DNA of 64,000 nucleotides from Microbulbifer taiwanensis (GTDB lineage: Bacteria > Pseudomonadota > Gammaproteobacteria > Pseudomonadales > Cellvibrionaceae), in assembly GCF_014904815.1 (NCBI RefSeq), contig NZ_JACZFR010000021.1, positions 62,001 to 126,000 of the forward strand. The letters are read 5' to 3'. The translations under genes and the position numbers were made by a program. Shown piece after piece: positions 45,128-55,101 of the stretch; the stretch's first letter is position 1, and each line of letters starts with the position of its first letter. The notes beneath the pieces are model-generated. The model was not told the DNA's origin. It was given only the letters and a program-made list of their open reading frames with translations, and did no database searches.

Positions 45128-47971
45128 TCAGGAAAAGAGGCGCGGCTCGCTGTCGTCACCGGCCAGGTCCATGGCAATGGTCAACGGGTAATCGGAAAGC
45201 GGGTTCGCCGCCCTGACCAGCAGCCCCATAAAGGCGATGGTCCTTGCGGAAACCTGGTCGTCCGGCAGAAACAGGAATAATTGCTTCACCTTCAGCCATC
45301 TGTGCAGGCAGAAGGCCATCAGCTCGTTGTGCCTTTCCATCTGCTGCGCATTCGCCGTACCCGCATCCATGTTGTAAATCTCGTGCAGCTTGCGCATCAG
45401 CAGCACCCAGGACTTGGCGTGGAAGTGAATCGCACGGGCGTTGCGCAGACCGCGGGAGTCGACACTGCTGACGGCCGGGTGAGCGCCGGTATCGGCAAAG
45501 GGCTGGTCGAAGAATGCGCGGCGCCCTTTCAACGGCCGGTCGCCGCTGCGCATGCCCACATTAAAAGCCGCGAACAGATCGACGGGATTGTTGTAATACC
45601 GATACTTCCTGGAATAGGCGCGCACACTGCTGCAGGCCCTGTCGACTGAGGACTCACCGAATACCCCGTACTGCTGCAGCGCAGCCAGTACATCCGCGAT
45701 CATGTCATCCTCGCTGCGGCTGCCGGCGTAGTCGAGCAGATTGTCCAGGCGCTCGCCGTCGATCTGCAGCAATACCTCGACGCGGGCGTCTATATGCCGG
45801 TTGCCGGCACTCTCCTGCCAGCTGTGGTAGAGCTCCAGCGCATTCGCCCTGGCTTTCGGGGACAACAGCCCGCTGTCGGCCAAGCTGCACAGGAAATCAT
45901 CCAGCTCATCCAGTTCGAGCCGCTCGTCTTCCTGGGTCACCGTCAGGTTGAGGGGCAGGCTGCGACTGCGCTTGAGCAGATCCAGGTTCAGGTGCGAGAC
46001 AAAGCCGGCGGACTGCACCTCGCGGATGCCGTCAAGGATGCGCTTCACTTCCAGTCGCGACTGTATGGCGATATTGCCAGCGGCGTCTTTCTGTATCTGC
46101 ACATTGCTGTCGACAATCGAAGAGGCCCCGAGGGACAACCCCAACAGGGACAGCTCGGTGCCGGTGGTATAAGTGCGCCCGAACAGCTCGCTGGCACTGC
46201 CCTCGATAATCTCGACGCCAGCCACCGGGGACTGCATCAGCTCTTCGAGGGCATCGAGGTTGCCGGACACCAGGGAGTGATAGAAATCCCGCGCCGACTC
46301 GCTGCTGCCATCCAGGTCCAGGCGCATGCTCACCTCCCGCTCGCGCAGGATTTTTTCCGTGGACAGTATGCGCAACTTGATCTTGCGCGCCGCAGCCTCC
46401 TCCAGCTTGGCGACGATGCTGTGGATGCGCTCGTCGATTTCCGCCAGCGCCTCGCGCGCACCGGCGAAGGCCTTGTCCAGCGAATCGCTGGCGCCGTCGA
46501 TGGCATCCTTTACGCGCTGGTTCAACTCGCCGAGCTCGGTCACCAGCGCGCCGCTGGCGGTGTCGGCGCGCTGCTGCACCGCCTCCTTCAGCTTCTCCTG
46601 CAGGGACTCGATCAGCCCGCGCACCTCGCTGTCGATCTTGTCGCGCACACGCTGCGGCAGGCCGGTGGGCAGTAGGTCGCCCAGCCTGGCCGCGGCGTTC
46701 TGGGGCAGCTCCGCGGACGTGGCGCGGCTGTAGATACCGACACCGCCATTGAACCAGTTCACCAGCCTCGCGGCGATTTCCCGCTGCAGCTGCGCGGCGT
46801 CCACCTCCTGCCCCAGCGCCAGGCGCAGGGCCGACTGCAACTGGGCGTCTTCACTGAGTCGTTCCGCCGCCTGCGACAGCGCCTCGTTGCACTGCTGCTC
46901 CAGCAAAGTGCCGGGACTCAGGTAGGGCTTGAACTTTTCGTAGACGCCCTCGTACCTGCCAAGGTGGGGCTCTATTACCTTCTCGCGCACCTGCTCGGCG
47001 GCGCGGGCGATATCCAGCTGCACGCCCAGGCCGACGCTGCTATTGATCTCGCGACCGCGGCCGCGCTTTATCTGCACGGCGATTTTTTCGCTGCCCTGCG
47101 CCTGGCGCCAGGCGCTGAGTTCGAACTGGCGACTGGCCTGGTAGCTGGCGGCAATCTCGATGCCGGCACTGGTACCGATCGATGTACTGATATGGGCCCC
47201 GCCATCAAAAATGCTGTACTCGATGCTGACTGACGCCTTACCGCTGGCGGCCATCGTCAGCTGCAGCCCCTGCAGTCCCTGCCCGGCCGCGCCGTTGATC
47301 GACGCCAGTGAGAATGGCGACGGCAGATTGCGCAGGCCGTCGGCCGCGGCGCTGGCGAAGAGATCCTGTCCGGAAGCCGCAAACCAGTAGTCGAGACGCC
47401 CGTCGGCGCCCGCCTCCAGGCCGAGTGCCGCCCCGCGGGCACTGGCCGTGGCGGCACCGGCCAGGCTGCCGGCAAAGCCGATGCGCAGCAAATGCTCCGC
47501 CGCGGCCACGGGTGCCGACGGCAGGTCGCCGGCCTCCAGGTCAATCTGCGCGAGTCCCGGGCCTTTCAGGGAAAAGGTCAGCTCGTCTGCGGAAACCAAC
47601 TCCCGGTCCCCTTTTGCATCGTACAGCTTCCAGCGCACCAGGCCCGGATCCCTCGCGTCCTCGGTCTCGCGGAAGGAAGCCAGCTCACGCAGCAGCTTCT
47701 GCAGCGGCTCCGGTACCTCGTCCGCATAGGCCTTGCGGAACTTGCGGCCGAGTTTTTTCAAAACCTCGAGATTGATATCCAGGCTCTCCAGCAGCGGGCG
47801 CTGCTGTTCCAGGTGGTCCTCGAAAGAGGCCAGGTAGTCCAGCGCCGACTCCGCGGGACTCGCGTCGCGCAGGGTGGTCCAGTGTTTACAGAGATTGGCA
47901 ATGGTTTCGAGCAGCTCTACTTCATCATCGAGCCCGACCCGGGCCAGTGATTGGCGGGATAGGAATTCCAT
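45128..47971 (-). CDS. 947-residue protein of unknown function
   Basis: A clear gene: an ATG with aaggag upstream and codon use like its neighbours. It lacks a signal peptide and membrane helices. Residues ~1-130 are helical and acidic. Residues ~130-300 look beta-rich and small-residue-rich (TASARGAALGLEAGADGRLD; ASVSIEYSIFDGGAHISTSI). Residues ~430-560 look like a coiled coil (RDKIDSEVRGLIESLQEKLK ... AEIDERIHSIVAKLEE). Residues ~600-690 are again beta-like (TGTELSLLGLSLGASSIVDS). The C-terminal ~200 residues are helical with several aromatic clusters. I recognise no family. It converges with the lipase gene. The 47972-48214 gap is a divergent promoter region shared with rsxA. Confidence 0.8.
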   Translation of the reverse strand: MEFLSRQSLARVGLDDEVELLETIANLCKHWTTLRDASPAESALDYLASFEDHLEQQRPLLESLDINLEVLKKLGRKFRKAYADEVPEPLQKLLRELASFRETEDARDPGLVRWKLYDAKGDRELVSADELTFSLKGPGLAQIDLEAGDLPSAPVAAAEHLLRIGFAGSLAGAATASARGAALGLEAGADGRLDYWFAASGQDLFASAAADGLRNLPSPFSLASINGAAGQGLQGLQLTMAASGKASVSIEYSIFDGGAHISTSIGTSAGIEIAASYQASRQFELSAWRQAQGSEKIAVQIKRGRGREINSSVGLGVQLDIARAAEQVREKVIEPHLGRYEGVYEKFKPYLSPGTLLEQQCNEALSQAAERLSEDAQLQSALRLALGQEVDAAQLQREIAARLVNWFNGGVGIYSRATSAELPQNAAARLGDLLPTGLPQRVRDKIDSEVRGLIESLQEKLKEAVQQRADTASGALVTELGELNQRVKDAIDGASDSLDKAFAGAREALAEIDERIHSIVAKLEEAAARKIKLRILSTEKILREREVSMRLDLDGSSESARDFYHSLVSGNLDALEELMQSPVAGVEIIEGSASELFGRTYTTGTELSLLGLSLGASSIVDSNVQIQKDAAGNIAIQSRLEVKRILDGIREVQSAGFVSHLNLDLLKRSRSLPLNLTVTQEDERLELDELDDFLCSLADSGLLSPKARANALELYHSWQESAGNRHIDARVEVLLQIDGERLDNLLDYAGSRSEDDMIADVLAALQQYGVFGESSVDRACSSVRAYSRKYRYYNNPVDLFAAFNVGMRSGDRPLKGRRAFFDQPFADTGAHPAVSSVDSRGLRNARAIHFHAKSWVLLMRKLHEIYNMDAGTANAQQMERHNELMAFCLHRWLKVKQLFLFLPDDQVSARTIAFMGLLVRAANPLSDYPLTIAMDLAGDDSEPRLFS

Positions 47972-48214
47972 ACAGCGCTCCTTGCGGTGGCTTGGTTGCT
48001 TTCAGTTATTTTTTTGATACAACCCCGGGAGCATAAATCAGCGCATGTTACAAAAGCCACTGCGCACGGCGGTGCAAGTTGAACCCCCCTGGCGACTCAA
48101 CCATAATACCGTCCCTGCGCGGCGCCCCCTCCCACAGCCCCTCTCCAGTTGCCGGAGAGGGAAGCAATTGTGCCAGTGCTAGGCTTTTGCCAATAGACCC
48201 GACCCCGGAGTTCC

Positions 48215-48790
48215 ATGACCGAATTCGCCGTCATCCTGCTCAGTACCATCCTGGTCAACAACTATGTGTTGGTGCAGTTTCTCGGCCTGTGTCCGTTTAT
48301 GGGGGTTTCCAACAAGCTGGAGACCGCCGTGGGCATGGCGGGGGCGACCACCTTTGTGCTGACGCTGGCGTCCATCTGCTCCTACCTCGTGAACACCTAC
48401 CTGCTGGAGCCCTTCGGTATCGAATACCTGCGCACCATCTCCTTTATATTGGTGATCGCGGTGGTGGTGCAGTTCGCGCGCATGTTTATCGAGAAGACCA
48501 GCCCTCTGATGTACAAGGTGCTGGGGGTCTTCCTGCCGCTGATCACCACCAACTGCGCGGTGCTGGGTGTCGCGCTGCAGAACACCATGAAGGCGCACAC
48601 CTTCGTGCAGTCCACCCTCTACGGCTTTGGCGCCGCGGTGGGTTTCTCCCTGGTGCTGATCCTGTTCTCCTCCATGCGCGAGCGGCTGTTCGCGGCGGAC
48701 GTGCCGGTACCCTTCAAGGGCGCGGCCATCGGCATGATCACCGCCGGACTGATGTCGCTGGCGTTTATGGGCTTTGGCGGTCTGGTATAG
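48215..48790 (+). CDS. rsxA: RsxA/RnfA, membrane subunit of the Rnf/Rsx electron-transport complex
   Basis: The 191-residue protein has six membrane helices and the conserved Rnf/Nqr stretch [20 protein letters not shown] and [20 protein letters not shown]. It starts the operon rsxABCDGE. The complex couples electron flow between NADH and ferredoxin-like carriers to ion movement and, in E. coli, keeps SoxR reduced. rsxB starts nine bases after the stop. Confidence 0.96.
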   Translation: MTEFAVILLSTILVNNYVLVQFLGLCPFMGVSNKLETAVGMAGATTFVLTLASICSYLVNTYLLEPFGIEYLRTISFILVIAVVVQFARMFIEKTSPLMYKVLGVFLPLITTNCAVLGVALQNTMKAHTFVQSTLYGFGAAVGFSLVLILFSSMRERLFAADVPVPFKGAAIGMITAGLMSLAFMGFGGLV

Positions 48791-48799
48791 GGTTAGGCG

Positions 48800-49411
48800 A
48801 TGCTGGACTGGTTCTCCGAAGTTTCCACTCCCCTGATGATCCTCGGCGGCATGGCGCTGGCCTTCGGCGCGCTGCTGGGTTTTGCCGCAGTGCGCTTCAG
48901 GGTCGAGGGCGACCCCCTGGTCGAGCAGGTCGACGAACTGCTGCCGCAGACCCAGTGCGGCCAGTGCGGATATCCCGGCTGCCGCCCCTACGCCGAGGCG
49001 ATAGTGCACGGCGACGCCATCAACAAGTGCCCCCCCGGCGGCCAGACCACCATCAATGAGCTGGCCAATCTGCTGGATATGGAGCCCATGCCGCTGGACG
49101 CCGAGCACGGCGTCGAGGACGTAAAGAAGGTCGCCTTTATCCGCGAGGCAGAGTGCATCGGCTGCACCAAGTGCATCCAGGCCTGCCCGGTGGACGCCAT
49201 TGCCGGCGCGGCCAAGTATATGCACACGGTGATCGTCGACGAGTGCACCGGCTGCGACCTGTGTGTGGAGCCCTGTCCGGTGGACTGTATCGATATGGTA
49301 CCGCTGGAATCGTCGCTGCAGCAGTGGCACCCGGAGAAGCCCCGGGAGGGCATCCAACTGATCGCCAGCGATCGCCCGCAACAGGGCACCAGCAGGAGGG
49401 ATGTGGCTTGA
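48800..49411 (+). CDS. rsxB: RsxB/RnfB, Fe-S electron carrier of the Rsx complex
   Basis: The 203-residue protein has one N-terminal membrane anchor. An Fe-S domain follows ([16 protein letters not shown]) and then two 4Fe-4S ferredoxin motifs ([32 protein letters not shown]). Its TGA overlaps the rsxC TTG by three bases (TTGA). Confidence 0.96.
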   Translation: MLDWFSEVSTPLMILGGMALAFGALLGFAAVRFRVEGDPLVEQVDELLPQTQCGQCGYPGCRPYAEAIVHGDAINKCPPGGQTTINELANLLDMEPMPLDAEHGVEDVKKVAFIREAECIGCTKCIQACPVDAIAGAAKYMHTVIVDECTGCDLCVEPCPVDCIDMVPLESSLQQWHPEKPREGIQLIASDRPQQGTSRRDVA

Positions 49412-51552
49412 GCCCTGTGCCAGAAAGAGAATCCGCCAGCGAGCGCCGCGCCGCCCGCGAGGCACAGCTGATCGCCAGCGACAGGGCGCGGGAAAAGGCG
49501 CGCGAACTGCGCCCGAATGACTTTCCCGGCGGCGTCTATCCGCCGGAGAACAAGCGCCAGTCCACCGGTGAACCCATCGGCAGCATCCCGCTGGCCGACG
49601 AGCTGGTGATTCCCCTGAGCCAGCATGTGGGCGGCAGCGCACTGCCGCTGGTCAAGCTGGGCGACACCGTCTTGAAAGGCCAGAAGATCGCCGAAGCAGA
49701 CGGGCTGATCAGCTGCCCGGTACACGCGCCCAGTTCCGGCAGGGTAATGGCGATAGAGCCGGCCCCGGTGCCGCACCCGTCCGGATTGCCGGCGGACTGC
49801 ATCACCCTCCGCACCGACGGCGAGGAGCGCTGGTGCCAGCTGGAGCCCTGCGAGGATTTCCGCACACTGGCACCGATGGACCTGCTGGAGAAGATCCGCG
49901 ACTGCGGCATCGCCGGTATGGGCGGCGCCGGCTTCCCCACAGCGGTCAAGCTGGATCCCCACGGCGGTGCCGAGATAGACACGCTGATCATCAACGGCAC
50001 CGAGTGCGAGCCCTATATCACCGCTGACGATATGCTGATGCGCGAGCGCGCGGAGGAGATTGTCGCCGGCGTGGAGATACTCGCCTATATCCTCGACGAG
50101 CCGGAGCGGGTGCTGATCGGTATAGAGGACAACAAGCCGGAAGCGATAGAGGCCATGCGCGCAGCGGTGGCGGGCACTCGCTTCGATGTCGTCGTCTTCC
50201 CGACCAAATACCCGTCCGGCGGTGAGAAGCAGTTGATCCAGATACTCACCGGGCGCGAGGTACCCAACAGGGGGCTGCCGGCCAATGTGGGTATCGTGTG
50301 CCAGAACGTGGGCACGGTGCGCGCCGTCTACCGCGCAGTGCGCTTCGGCGAGCCCCTGATCAGTCGCGTGACCACCGTGGTGGGCGAGGCACTGGAGCGG
50401 CAGCGCAATATCGAGGTGCCCATCGGCACCCCGATCAGGCATATCCTCAAGCAACACGGCGCCCATCGCGGGCTGATGCAGAAAGTCGTGATCGGCGGCC
50501 CCATGATGGGCTACACCATTGACGACGAGCGCGCGCCGGTCATCAAGACCACCAACTGCCTGCTGGTTCCCAGCCGCAAGGAGCTGCCCCCGGCGCCACC
50601 GGCACAGGCCTGTATCCGCTGCGGCTTCTGCGCCGAGGCCTGTCCGGCATCGCTGCTGCCGCAGCAACTCTACTGGTACGCGCGCGCCGACGACCGCGAG
50701 AAGCTGGAGGCCTACAACCTGTTCGACTGTATCGAGTGCGGCTGCTGCTCCTATGTGTGTCCCAGCAGTATTCCGCTGGTGCAGTACTACCGCGCCGCCA
50801 AGGGCGACATCCGCCTCGCCGAGGCGGAGAAGGAGAAGTCCGACCGCGCCCGCGACCGCTTCGAGTTCCGAAAACTGCGCCTGGAAAAGGCGGAGAGGGA
50901 AAAGGAAGCCAAACGCAAGGCGCGCCGCGAGGCCGCCGAGCTGGCGCGCCAGCAGCGCGAGCAGGCCGCCGCCAGCGGCGAAGAAACGCCGGCGACGGAA
51001 GCCGCACAGAAGGAAGCAGACGTAGTGGCCGCCGCACTGGCGCGGGTCAAGGCCAAGCAGGCATCCCCAGAGCAGCAGCTGGCTCGCGCCCAGCGCTCTG
51101 TGGCCAGTGCCGAGAGCCGCGTGGAACGGATGCAGCAGAAGCTGCAGGCCGCAGAGGAGAGCCAGCGCGACCAGCTGTCGGCACAGCTGAAGGCCGCCGA
51201 ACTGAAATTGCAGGAGGCCCGGCAGAAATTGGCCGAGGCAGAGCACAAGGCCGAGGCCACCCCCGCAGCAGAAGAAGAGCCGGTGGTGCCGGATAAGGCC
51301 AAGGCGCAGAGCGCGATAGAGAAAGCCAAGGCCGCCGCCGCGGCCCGCGCCAACATGAGCCCGGAGGAAAAGCTGGCCGCCGAAATCACCGCCCTCAAGG
51401 CGCGGGTGGAAAAGGCCCGGGTGCGCCTTGAGAAAGCCTGTTCCGCCGGGGACGCCAATATAGAGGCCTTCGAGACGGCGCTGAAAAACCTTCAGAACAA
51501 ACTGGATGACAAGATGCGCGAGCAGCAGAAACTGACAGGTGGGGATCACTGA
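49408..51552 (+). CDS. rsxC: RsxC/RnfC, NADH- and Fe-S-binding subunit
   Basis: The 714-residue protein starts at a TTG (49408) with aggaggg eight bases upstream; the GTG at 49417 is too far from it. The first ~45 residues are polar and absent from typical RsxC starts; the family motif ([20 protein letters not shown]) comes after. The NADH/FMN-binding loop [20 protein letters not shown] and two ferredoxin clusters ([30 protein letters not shown]) are intact. From ~residue 475 it continues as a long Lys/Glu/Ala-rich coiled coil. Stop and rsxD start overlap. Confidence 0.95.
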   Translation: MSPVPERESASERRAAREAQLIASDRAREKARELRPNDFPGGVYPPENKRQSTGEPIGSIPLADELVIPLSQHVGGSALPLVKLGDTVLKGQKIAEADGLISCPVHAPSSGRVMAIEPAPVPHPSGLPADCITLRTDGEERWCQLEPCEDFRTLAPMDLLEKIRDCGIAGMGGAGFPTAVKLDPHGGAEIDTLIINGTECEPYITADDMLMRERAEEIVAGVEILAYILDEPERVLIGIEDNKPEAIEAMRAAVAGTRFDVVVFPTKYPSGGEKQLIQILTGREVPNRGLPANVGIVCQNVGTVRAVYRAVRFGEPLISRVTTVVGEALERQRNIEVPIGTPIRHILKQHGAHRGLMQKVVIGGPMMGYTIDDERAPVIKTTNCLLVPSRKELPPAPPAQACIRCGFCAEACPASLLPQQLYWYARADDREKLEAYNLFDCIECGCCSYVCPSSIPLVQYYRAAKGDIRLAEAEKEKSDRARDRFEFRKLRLEKAEREKEAKRKARREAAELARQQREQAAASGEETPATEAAQKEADVVAAALARVKAKQASPEQQLARAQRSVASAESRVERMQQKLQAAEESQRDQLSAQLKAAELKLQEARQKLAEAEHKAEATPAAEEEPVVPDKAKAQSAIEKAKAAAAARANMSPEEKLAAEITALKARVEKARVRLEKACSAGDANIEAFETALKNLQNKLDDKMREQQKLTGGDH

Positions 51553-52610
51553 TGGCTCTGATGCGCGCCTCCTCGCCCCATGCCCGCTCCGGTGACAGCA
51601 CTTCCAAGGTGATGTTGCAGGTGGCGGCCGCCACCATTCCCGGCGTGCTGGCGCTGGTGCTCTACTTCGGCATAGGCGTGCTGGTCAATATTGCGCTCTG
51701 CACCGTCACAGCGGTCGCCTGCGAGGCGGCGGTAATGAAGCTGCGCAATCGCCCGATTGGCTTCTACCTGAAGGACTACAGTGCCTTTGTCACCGCCCTG
51801 TTGCTGGGTATCGCCCTGCCCCCCTACTGCGCCTGGTGGCTGCCGGTGGTGGGCACAGCCTCCGCCATGGTACTGGCCAAGCACCTCTACGGCGGTATGG
51901 GCTACAACCCCTTCAACCCGGCCATGGTGGGCTATGTGGTGCTGCTGATCAGTTTCCCGGTGGACATGACCCGCTGGGTGGGTCCGGCGGAAATCATTGC
52001 CGGCGCCCCCAGCCTGGGCGAGGCCTTCGGACTGATATTCGGTTTCGGCAACTACAGCGTGGACGGTTTTACCCGCGCCACGCCGCTGGAGATAGTGCGA
52101 CTGAACGAGTCGGTGCTGCTGTCGCAGCTTTACGAGATGGAGCCGGTGCTGAACAAGGGCGCTGTTGCAGGTTTCGGCTGGGAGACCGCCAATTTCGGCT
52201 TCCTCGTGGGCGGCCTCTTCCTGCTGTTCCGGCGCATCATTACCTGGCACGCACCGGTGGCCATGCTGGCAACCCTGGCGCTGATGTCGCTGCTCTTCTA
52301 CGACAGCGGCAGCTCCCTGTCCGAGGGCTCGCCGACGCTGCACCTCTTCTCCGGCGCCACCATGCTCGGGGCCTTCTTTATCATCACCGATCCCATTAGC
52401 GGGGCCACCAGTAACCGGGGGCGGCTGATTTTCGGCGCCGGCGTGGGCCTGCTGACCTATATCATCCGCGCCTGGGGCACCTACCCGGACGCGGTCGCCT
52501 TCGCGGTACTGCTGATGAACTTCGCCGCCCCCACCATCGACAACTACACACTGCCACGCACCTACGGCCACAAGGCCGCGCGCCGCGCCACCGACCTGGA
52601 GGAGCGCTGA
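51552..52610 (+). CDS. rsxD: RsxD/RnfD, FMN-carrying membrane subunit
   Basis: The 352-residue protein has nine or so membrane helices. The flavinylation motif for covalent FMN lies in HLFSGATMLGAFFIITDP (threonine after SGA). The start ATG shares its A with the rsxC stop, so translation is coupled. Confidence 0.96.
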   Translation: MALMRASSPHARSGDSTSKVMLQVAAATIPGVLALVLYFGIGVLVNIALCTVTAVACEAAVMKLRNRPIGFYLKDYSAFVTALLLGIALPPYCAWWLPVVGTASAMVLAKHLYGGMGYNPFNPAMVGYVVLLISFPVDMTRWVGPAEIIAGAPSLGEAFGLIFGFGNYSVDGFTRATPLEIVRLNESVLLSQLYEMEPVLNKGAVAGFGWETANFGFLVGGLFLLFRRIITWHAPVAMLATLALMSLLFYDSGSSLSEGSPTLHLFSGATMLGAFFIITDPISGATSNRGRLIFGAGVGLLTYIIRAWGTYPDAVAFAVLLMNFAAPTIDNYTLPRTYGHKAARRATDLEER

Positions 52611-53299
52611 TGCTGAAGCGTTCGATGATGTCCAACGCGGCGATACTGACCCTGTTCGCACTGGTCACCGCCGGCACCCTGGCGATCACCCAGATCACCA
52701 CCCGCGAACCGATCGAGCGCGCCGTCCGCGCCGCCTCGGCCAAGGCACTGCTGGAGATAATCCCGCTGGATCGCCACAGCAACGACATACTGGTGGACAC
52801 CTACCCGATTCCCAGGCCCTACTGGAACCTTCTCGGCCTGCCCCAGGGCGGCGATATCAACCTGGCGCGGGAGGACGACGGAGCAGTCTCCGCGGTCATC
52901 ATTCCCGCGGTGGCGCCGGACGGCTACTCGGGCCCGATCAAGCTGCTGGTCGGCATCAACCGCGACGGCACCGTCGCCGGCGTGCGCGTGACCGCCCATG
53001 CGGAGACACCGGGGCTCGGCGACAAGGTGGACCTGAAAAAAAGCGACTGGATACTGCAATTCAACGGCAAGTCGCTGCAGGATCCGACCCGGGACCTGTG
53101 GAAGGTGCAGAAGGACGGCGGCACCTTCGACCAGTTTACCGGCGCCACCATCACTCCGCGCGCGGTGGTAACCAAGGTGCGCGAGGTGCTGGAATTTGTC
53201 GCCCAGCACCGCGAGCAGATATTCAGTGCACCTGTGTCCAAGCGCGCGGTGGAAGTGGGCCAGGCACAGACAACTGAGCCCGAGCAGGAGAATCGATAG
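52610..53299 (+). CDS. rsxG: RsxG/RnfG, periplasmic FMN-binding subunit
   Basis: The 229-residue protein has one N-terminal membrane anchor ([20 protein letters not shown]) and an FMN-binding domain with the covalent flavin threonine in [15 protein letters not shown]. It overlaps rsxD by one base and rsxE by one base. Confidence 0.95.
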   Translation: MLKRSMMSNAAILTLFALVTAGTLAITQITTREPIERAVRAASAKALLEIIPLDRHSNDILVDTYPIPRPYWNLLGLPQGGDINLAREDDGAVSAVIIPAVAPDGYSGPIKLLVGINRDGTVAGVRVTAHAETPGLGDKVDLKKSDWILQFNGKSLQDPTRDLWKVQKDGGTFDQFTGATITPRAVVTKVREVLEFVAQHREQIFSAPVSKRAVEVGQAQTTEPEQENR

Positions 53300-54006
53300 T
53301 GGCACCCTACGGCGAGATCAGCCGCAACGGCCTGTGGAACAACAACCCGGCGCTGGTACAGTTGCTGGGGCTCTGCCCGCTGCTGGCGGTGACCGGCACA
53401 GTGGTGAACGCCATAGGCCTGGGACTGGCCACCATCGGCGTACTGACCTGCTCCAACCTGGCCGTCTCGCTGGTGCGCCGGCAGATGCCGGATACGGTGC
53501 GCCTGCCGGCATCGGTGATGATCATCGCCACCTTCGTGACCTGTGCCGAACTGCTGATGAAGGCCTTCACCTATGAGCTCTACCTGGTGCTGGGTATCTT
53601 TATCCCGCTGATCGTCACCAACTGCGCCATCCTCGGCCGCGCCGACGCCTTCGCAAGCAAGAACCCGGTGCTGCCGTCGCTGGTGGACGGCTTTATGATG
53701 GGGCTCGGCTTTACCGCGGTGCTGATAGTGATCGGCGCCGTGCGCGAGATACTCGGCCAGGGCACCCTGTTTGCCGATATGGACCTGCTGCTGGGACCTG
53801 TGGCCAAAGACTGGGCCATCCCGGTTCTCGGCGGCGACTATCCAGGTTTCCTGGTCGCGGTGCTGCCACCGGGCGCCTTCCTGGTGGCGGGCCTGCTGAT
53901 CGCGGCCAAGAACGCCATAGACGCCGGTATAGAGCGCCGCCGCAGCCAGCAGGTGAAGATAGTGCCGGGCTCCAAGCGGGTCAGGGTGACCGGCAAGATC
54001 AGCTGA
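53299..54006 (+). CDS. rsxE: RsxE/RnfE, membrane subunit
   Basis: The 235-residue protein starts at a GTG (53299) inside the rsxG stop. It has six membrane helices and the Rnf/Nqr signature ([40 protein letters not shown]). It is the last rsx gene. The nth gene that often follows in gammaproteobacteria is absent; an inverted repeat and then a TetR gene come next. Confidence 0.95.
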   Translation: MAPYGEISRNGLWNNNPALVQLLGLCPLLAVTGTVVNAIGLGLATIGVLTCSNLAVSLVRRQMPDTVRLPASVMIIATFVTCAELLMKAFTYELYLVLGIFIPLIVTNCAILGRADAFASKNPVLPSLVDGFMMGLGFTAVLIVIGAVREILGQGTLFADMDLLLGPVAKDWAIPVLGGDYPGFLVAVLPPGAFLVAGLLIAAKNAIDAGIERRRSQQVKIVPGSKRVRVTGKIS

Positions 54007-54030
54007 TTCCACTAGATAGCCAGGACTCCC

Positions 54031-54110
54031 GCAGGGTGCGCCGTGCGCACCGCCGAGGACATGCGCCGTGCGCACCGCCGAGGACAATTGGTGCGCACGG
54101 CGCACCCTAC
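54031..54110. repeat. Inverted pair, GTAGGGTGCGCC family (copy 2) with tandem duplication
   Basis: The arms 54031-54051 and 54090-54110 are the same 21-mer as at 27571-27624 apart from one base (gcaggg for gtaggg). Inside, a 25-bp unit is perfectly duplicated in tandem (54037-54061 and 54062-54086), giving three arm-like segments. It lies just after rsxE. Confidence 0.85.
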
Positions 54111-54265
54111 GGAGTATTTCCCAGCCATTCTCCTTGTAATGAAATGTAATCGCTTTGGCGCCCGATTCCTCCCTGCTGCGGTAGCCATTTCCGGCTGTTT
54201 CGCTAGAATGGGACGCCCGATCAGGTTAGCGATCGGCAATAAACAATAAAAACAAGGATTCAACT

Positions 54266-54973
54266 ATGACTGTGGACAATGGAAAGTCTGAACTGGTCTA
54301 TCACGGTCGCCGCGCCCAGCGTGCCGACAGCCGCCAGCGCCGCAAAGCCATTCTCGAAGCCACCCTGCGGCTGATCGTCAAAGAGGGCATCCGCGGTATC
54401 CGCCACCGCGCCGTGGCCCGCGAGGCCAATGTGCCCCTGGCTGCCACCACCTACTACTTCAAAGACCTGAATGACCTGATCAGCGACTCCTTTACCTACT
54501 TTGTCGAGCAGGGCCTGGACCACACGCGCCAGTTGCAGGAGGACAGCTTCGCCGCCGCCCGCAACCTGTCCGCGGAGGAGCGCGCCTCCGGCGCCGGGCG
54601 CAAGCTGCTGATCCAGCAGCTGACCCGCTTTATCCTCACCCACGTGCGCGCCCAGGCCGGCAACCGGGATTTCCGCCTGATCGAGCTGGCGTTCCGCAAC
54701 GAGGCTTTGCGCAGTGCCCAGTTGACCGTTGCCATACGTGCGGCCAATCGGGCCACCGAAACACTGATCCAGGAATTCTTCCAGCTGCTGGGGCTGGCCG
54801 ACCCCCAGGCCGCAACACAGATAGTGCACGGCACCATCCTCAACCTGGAATACCAGATACTGAGCGGCGCCATAGCGCTGGACTCGCCACTGCTGGAACG
54901 CACGGTCACCATGATGATCAGGGGCCTGATCCCCGCCACCATCCCGGTTGCGGAAACCGAAAAGCAGCTCTGA
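54266..54973 (+). CDS. TetR-family transcriptional regulator
   Basis: The 235-residue protein has an N-terminal HTH (RQRRKAILEATLRLIVKEGI ... HRAVAREANVPLAATTYYFK) and a helical ligand-binding domain. aagga precedes the ATG. It stands alone between rsxE and the MltF-like genes; its own gap has no clear palindrome I would call the operator. Ligand and targets are unknown. Confidence 0.9.
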   Translation: MTVDNGKSELVYHGRRAQRADSRQRRKAILEATLRLIVKEGIRGIRHRAVAREANVPLAATTYYFKDLNDLISDSFTYFVEQGLDHTRQLQEDSFAAARNLSAEERASGAGRKLLIQQLTRFILTHVRAQAGNRDFRLIELAFRNEALRSAQLTVAIRAANRATETLIQEFFQLLGLADPQAATQIVHGTILNLEYQILSGAIALDSPLLERTVTMMIRGLIPATIPVAETEKQL

Positions 54974-55101
54974 CCACCGCGCTGTCCGGGGCTCCCCCGG
55001 ACAGCCATTCCTCCACTCCCCCCTCTTTCTTGCTCCTTAAACCCCATTCAAAGCTCTCGCGGCTAGACTGAAAACATCGGCCAACGCTGTATGGAGCCGC
55101 C

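Noticed and set aside
48988..51549. An 853-codon open frame opposite rsxC
   Set aside because: It is antisense to the well-supported rsxB/rsxC genes and shows no domain or signal.
54237..54265. Direct operator for TetR overlapping its start region
   Set aside because: I could not find a clean palindrome in the leader; only A-rich sequence is there.
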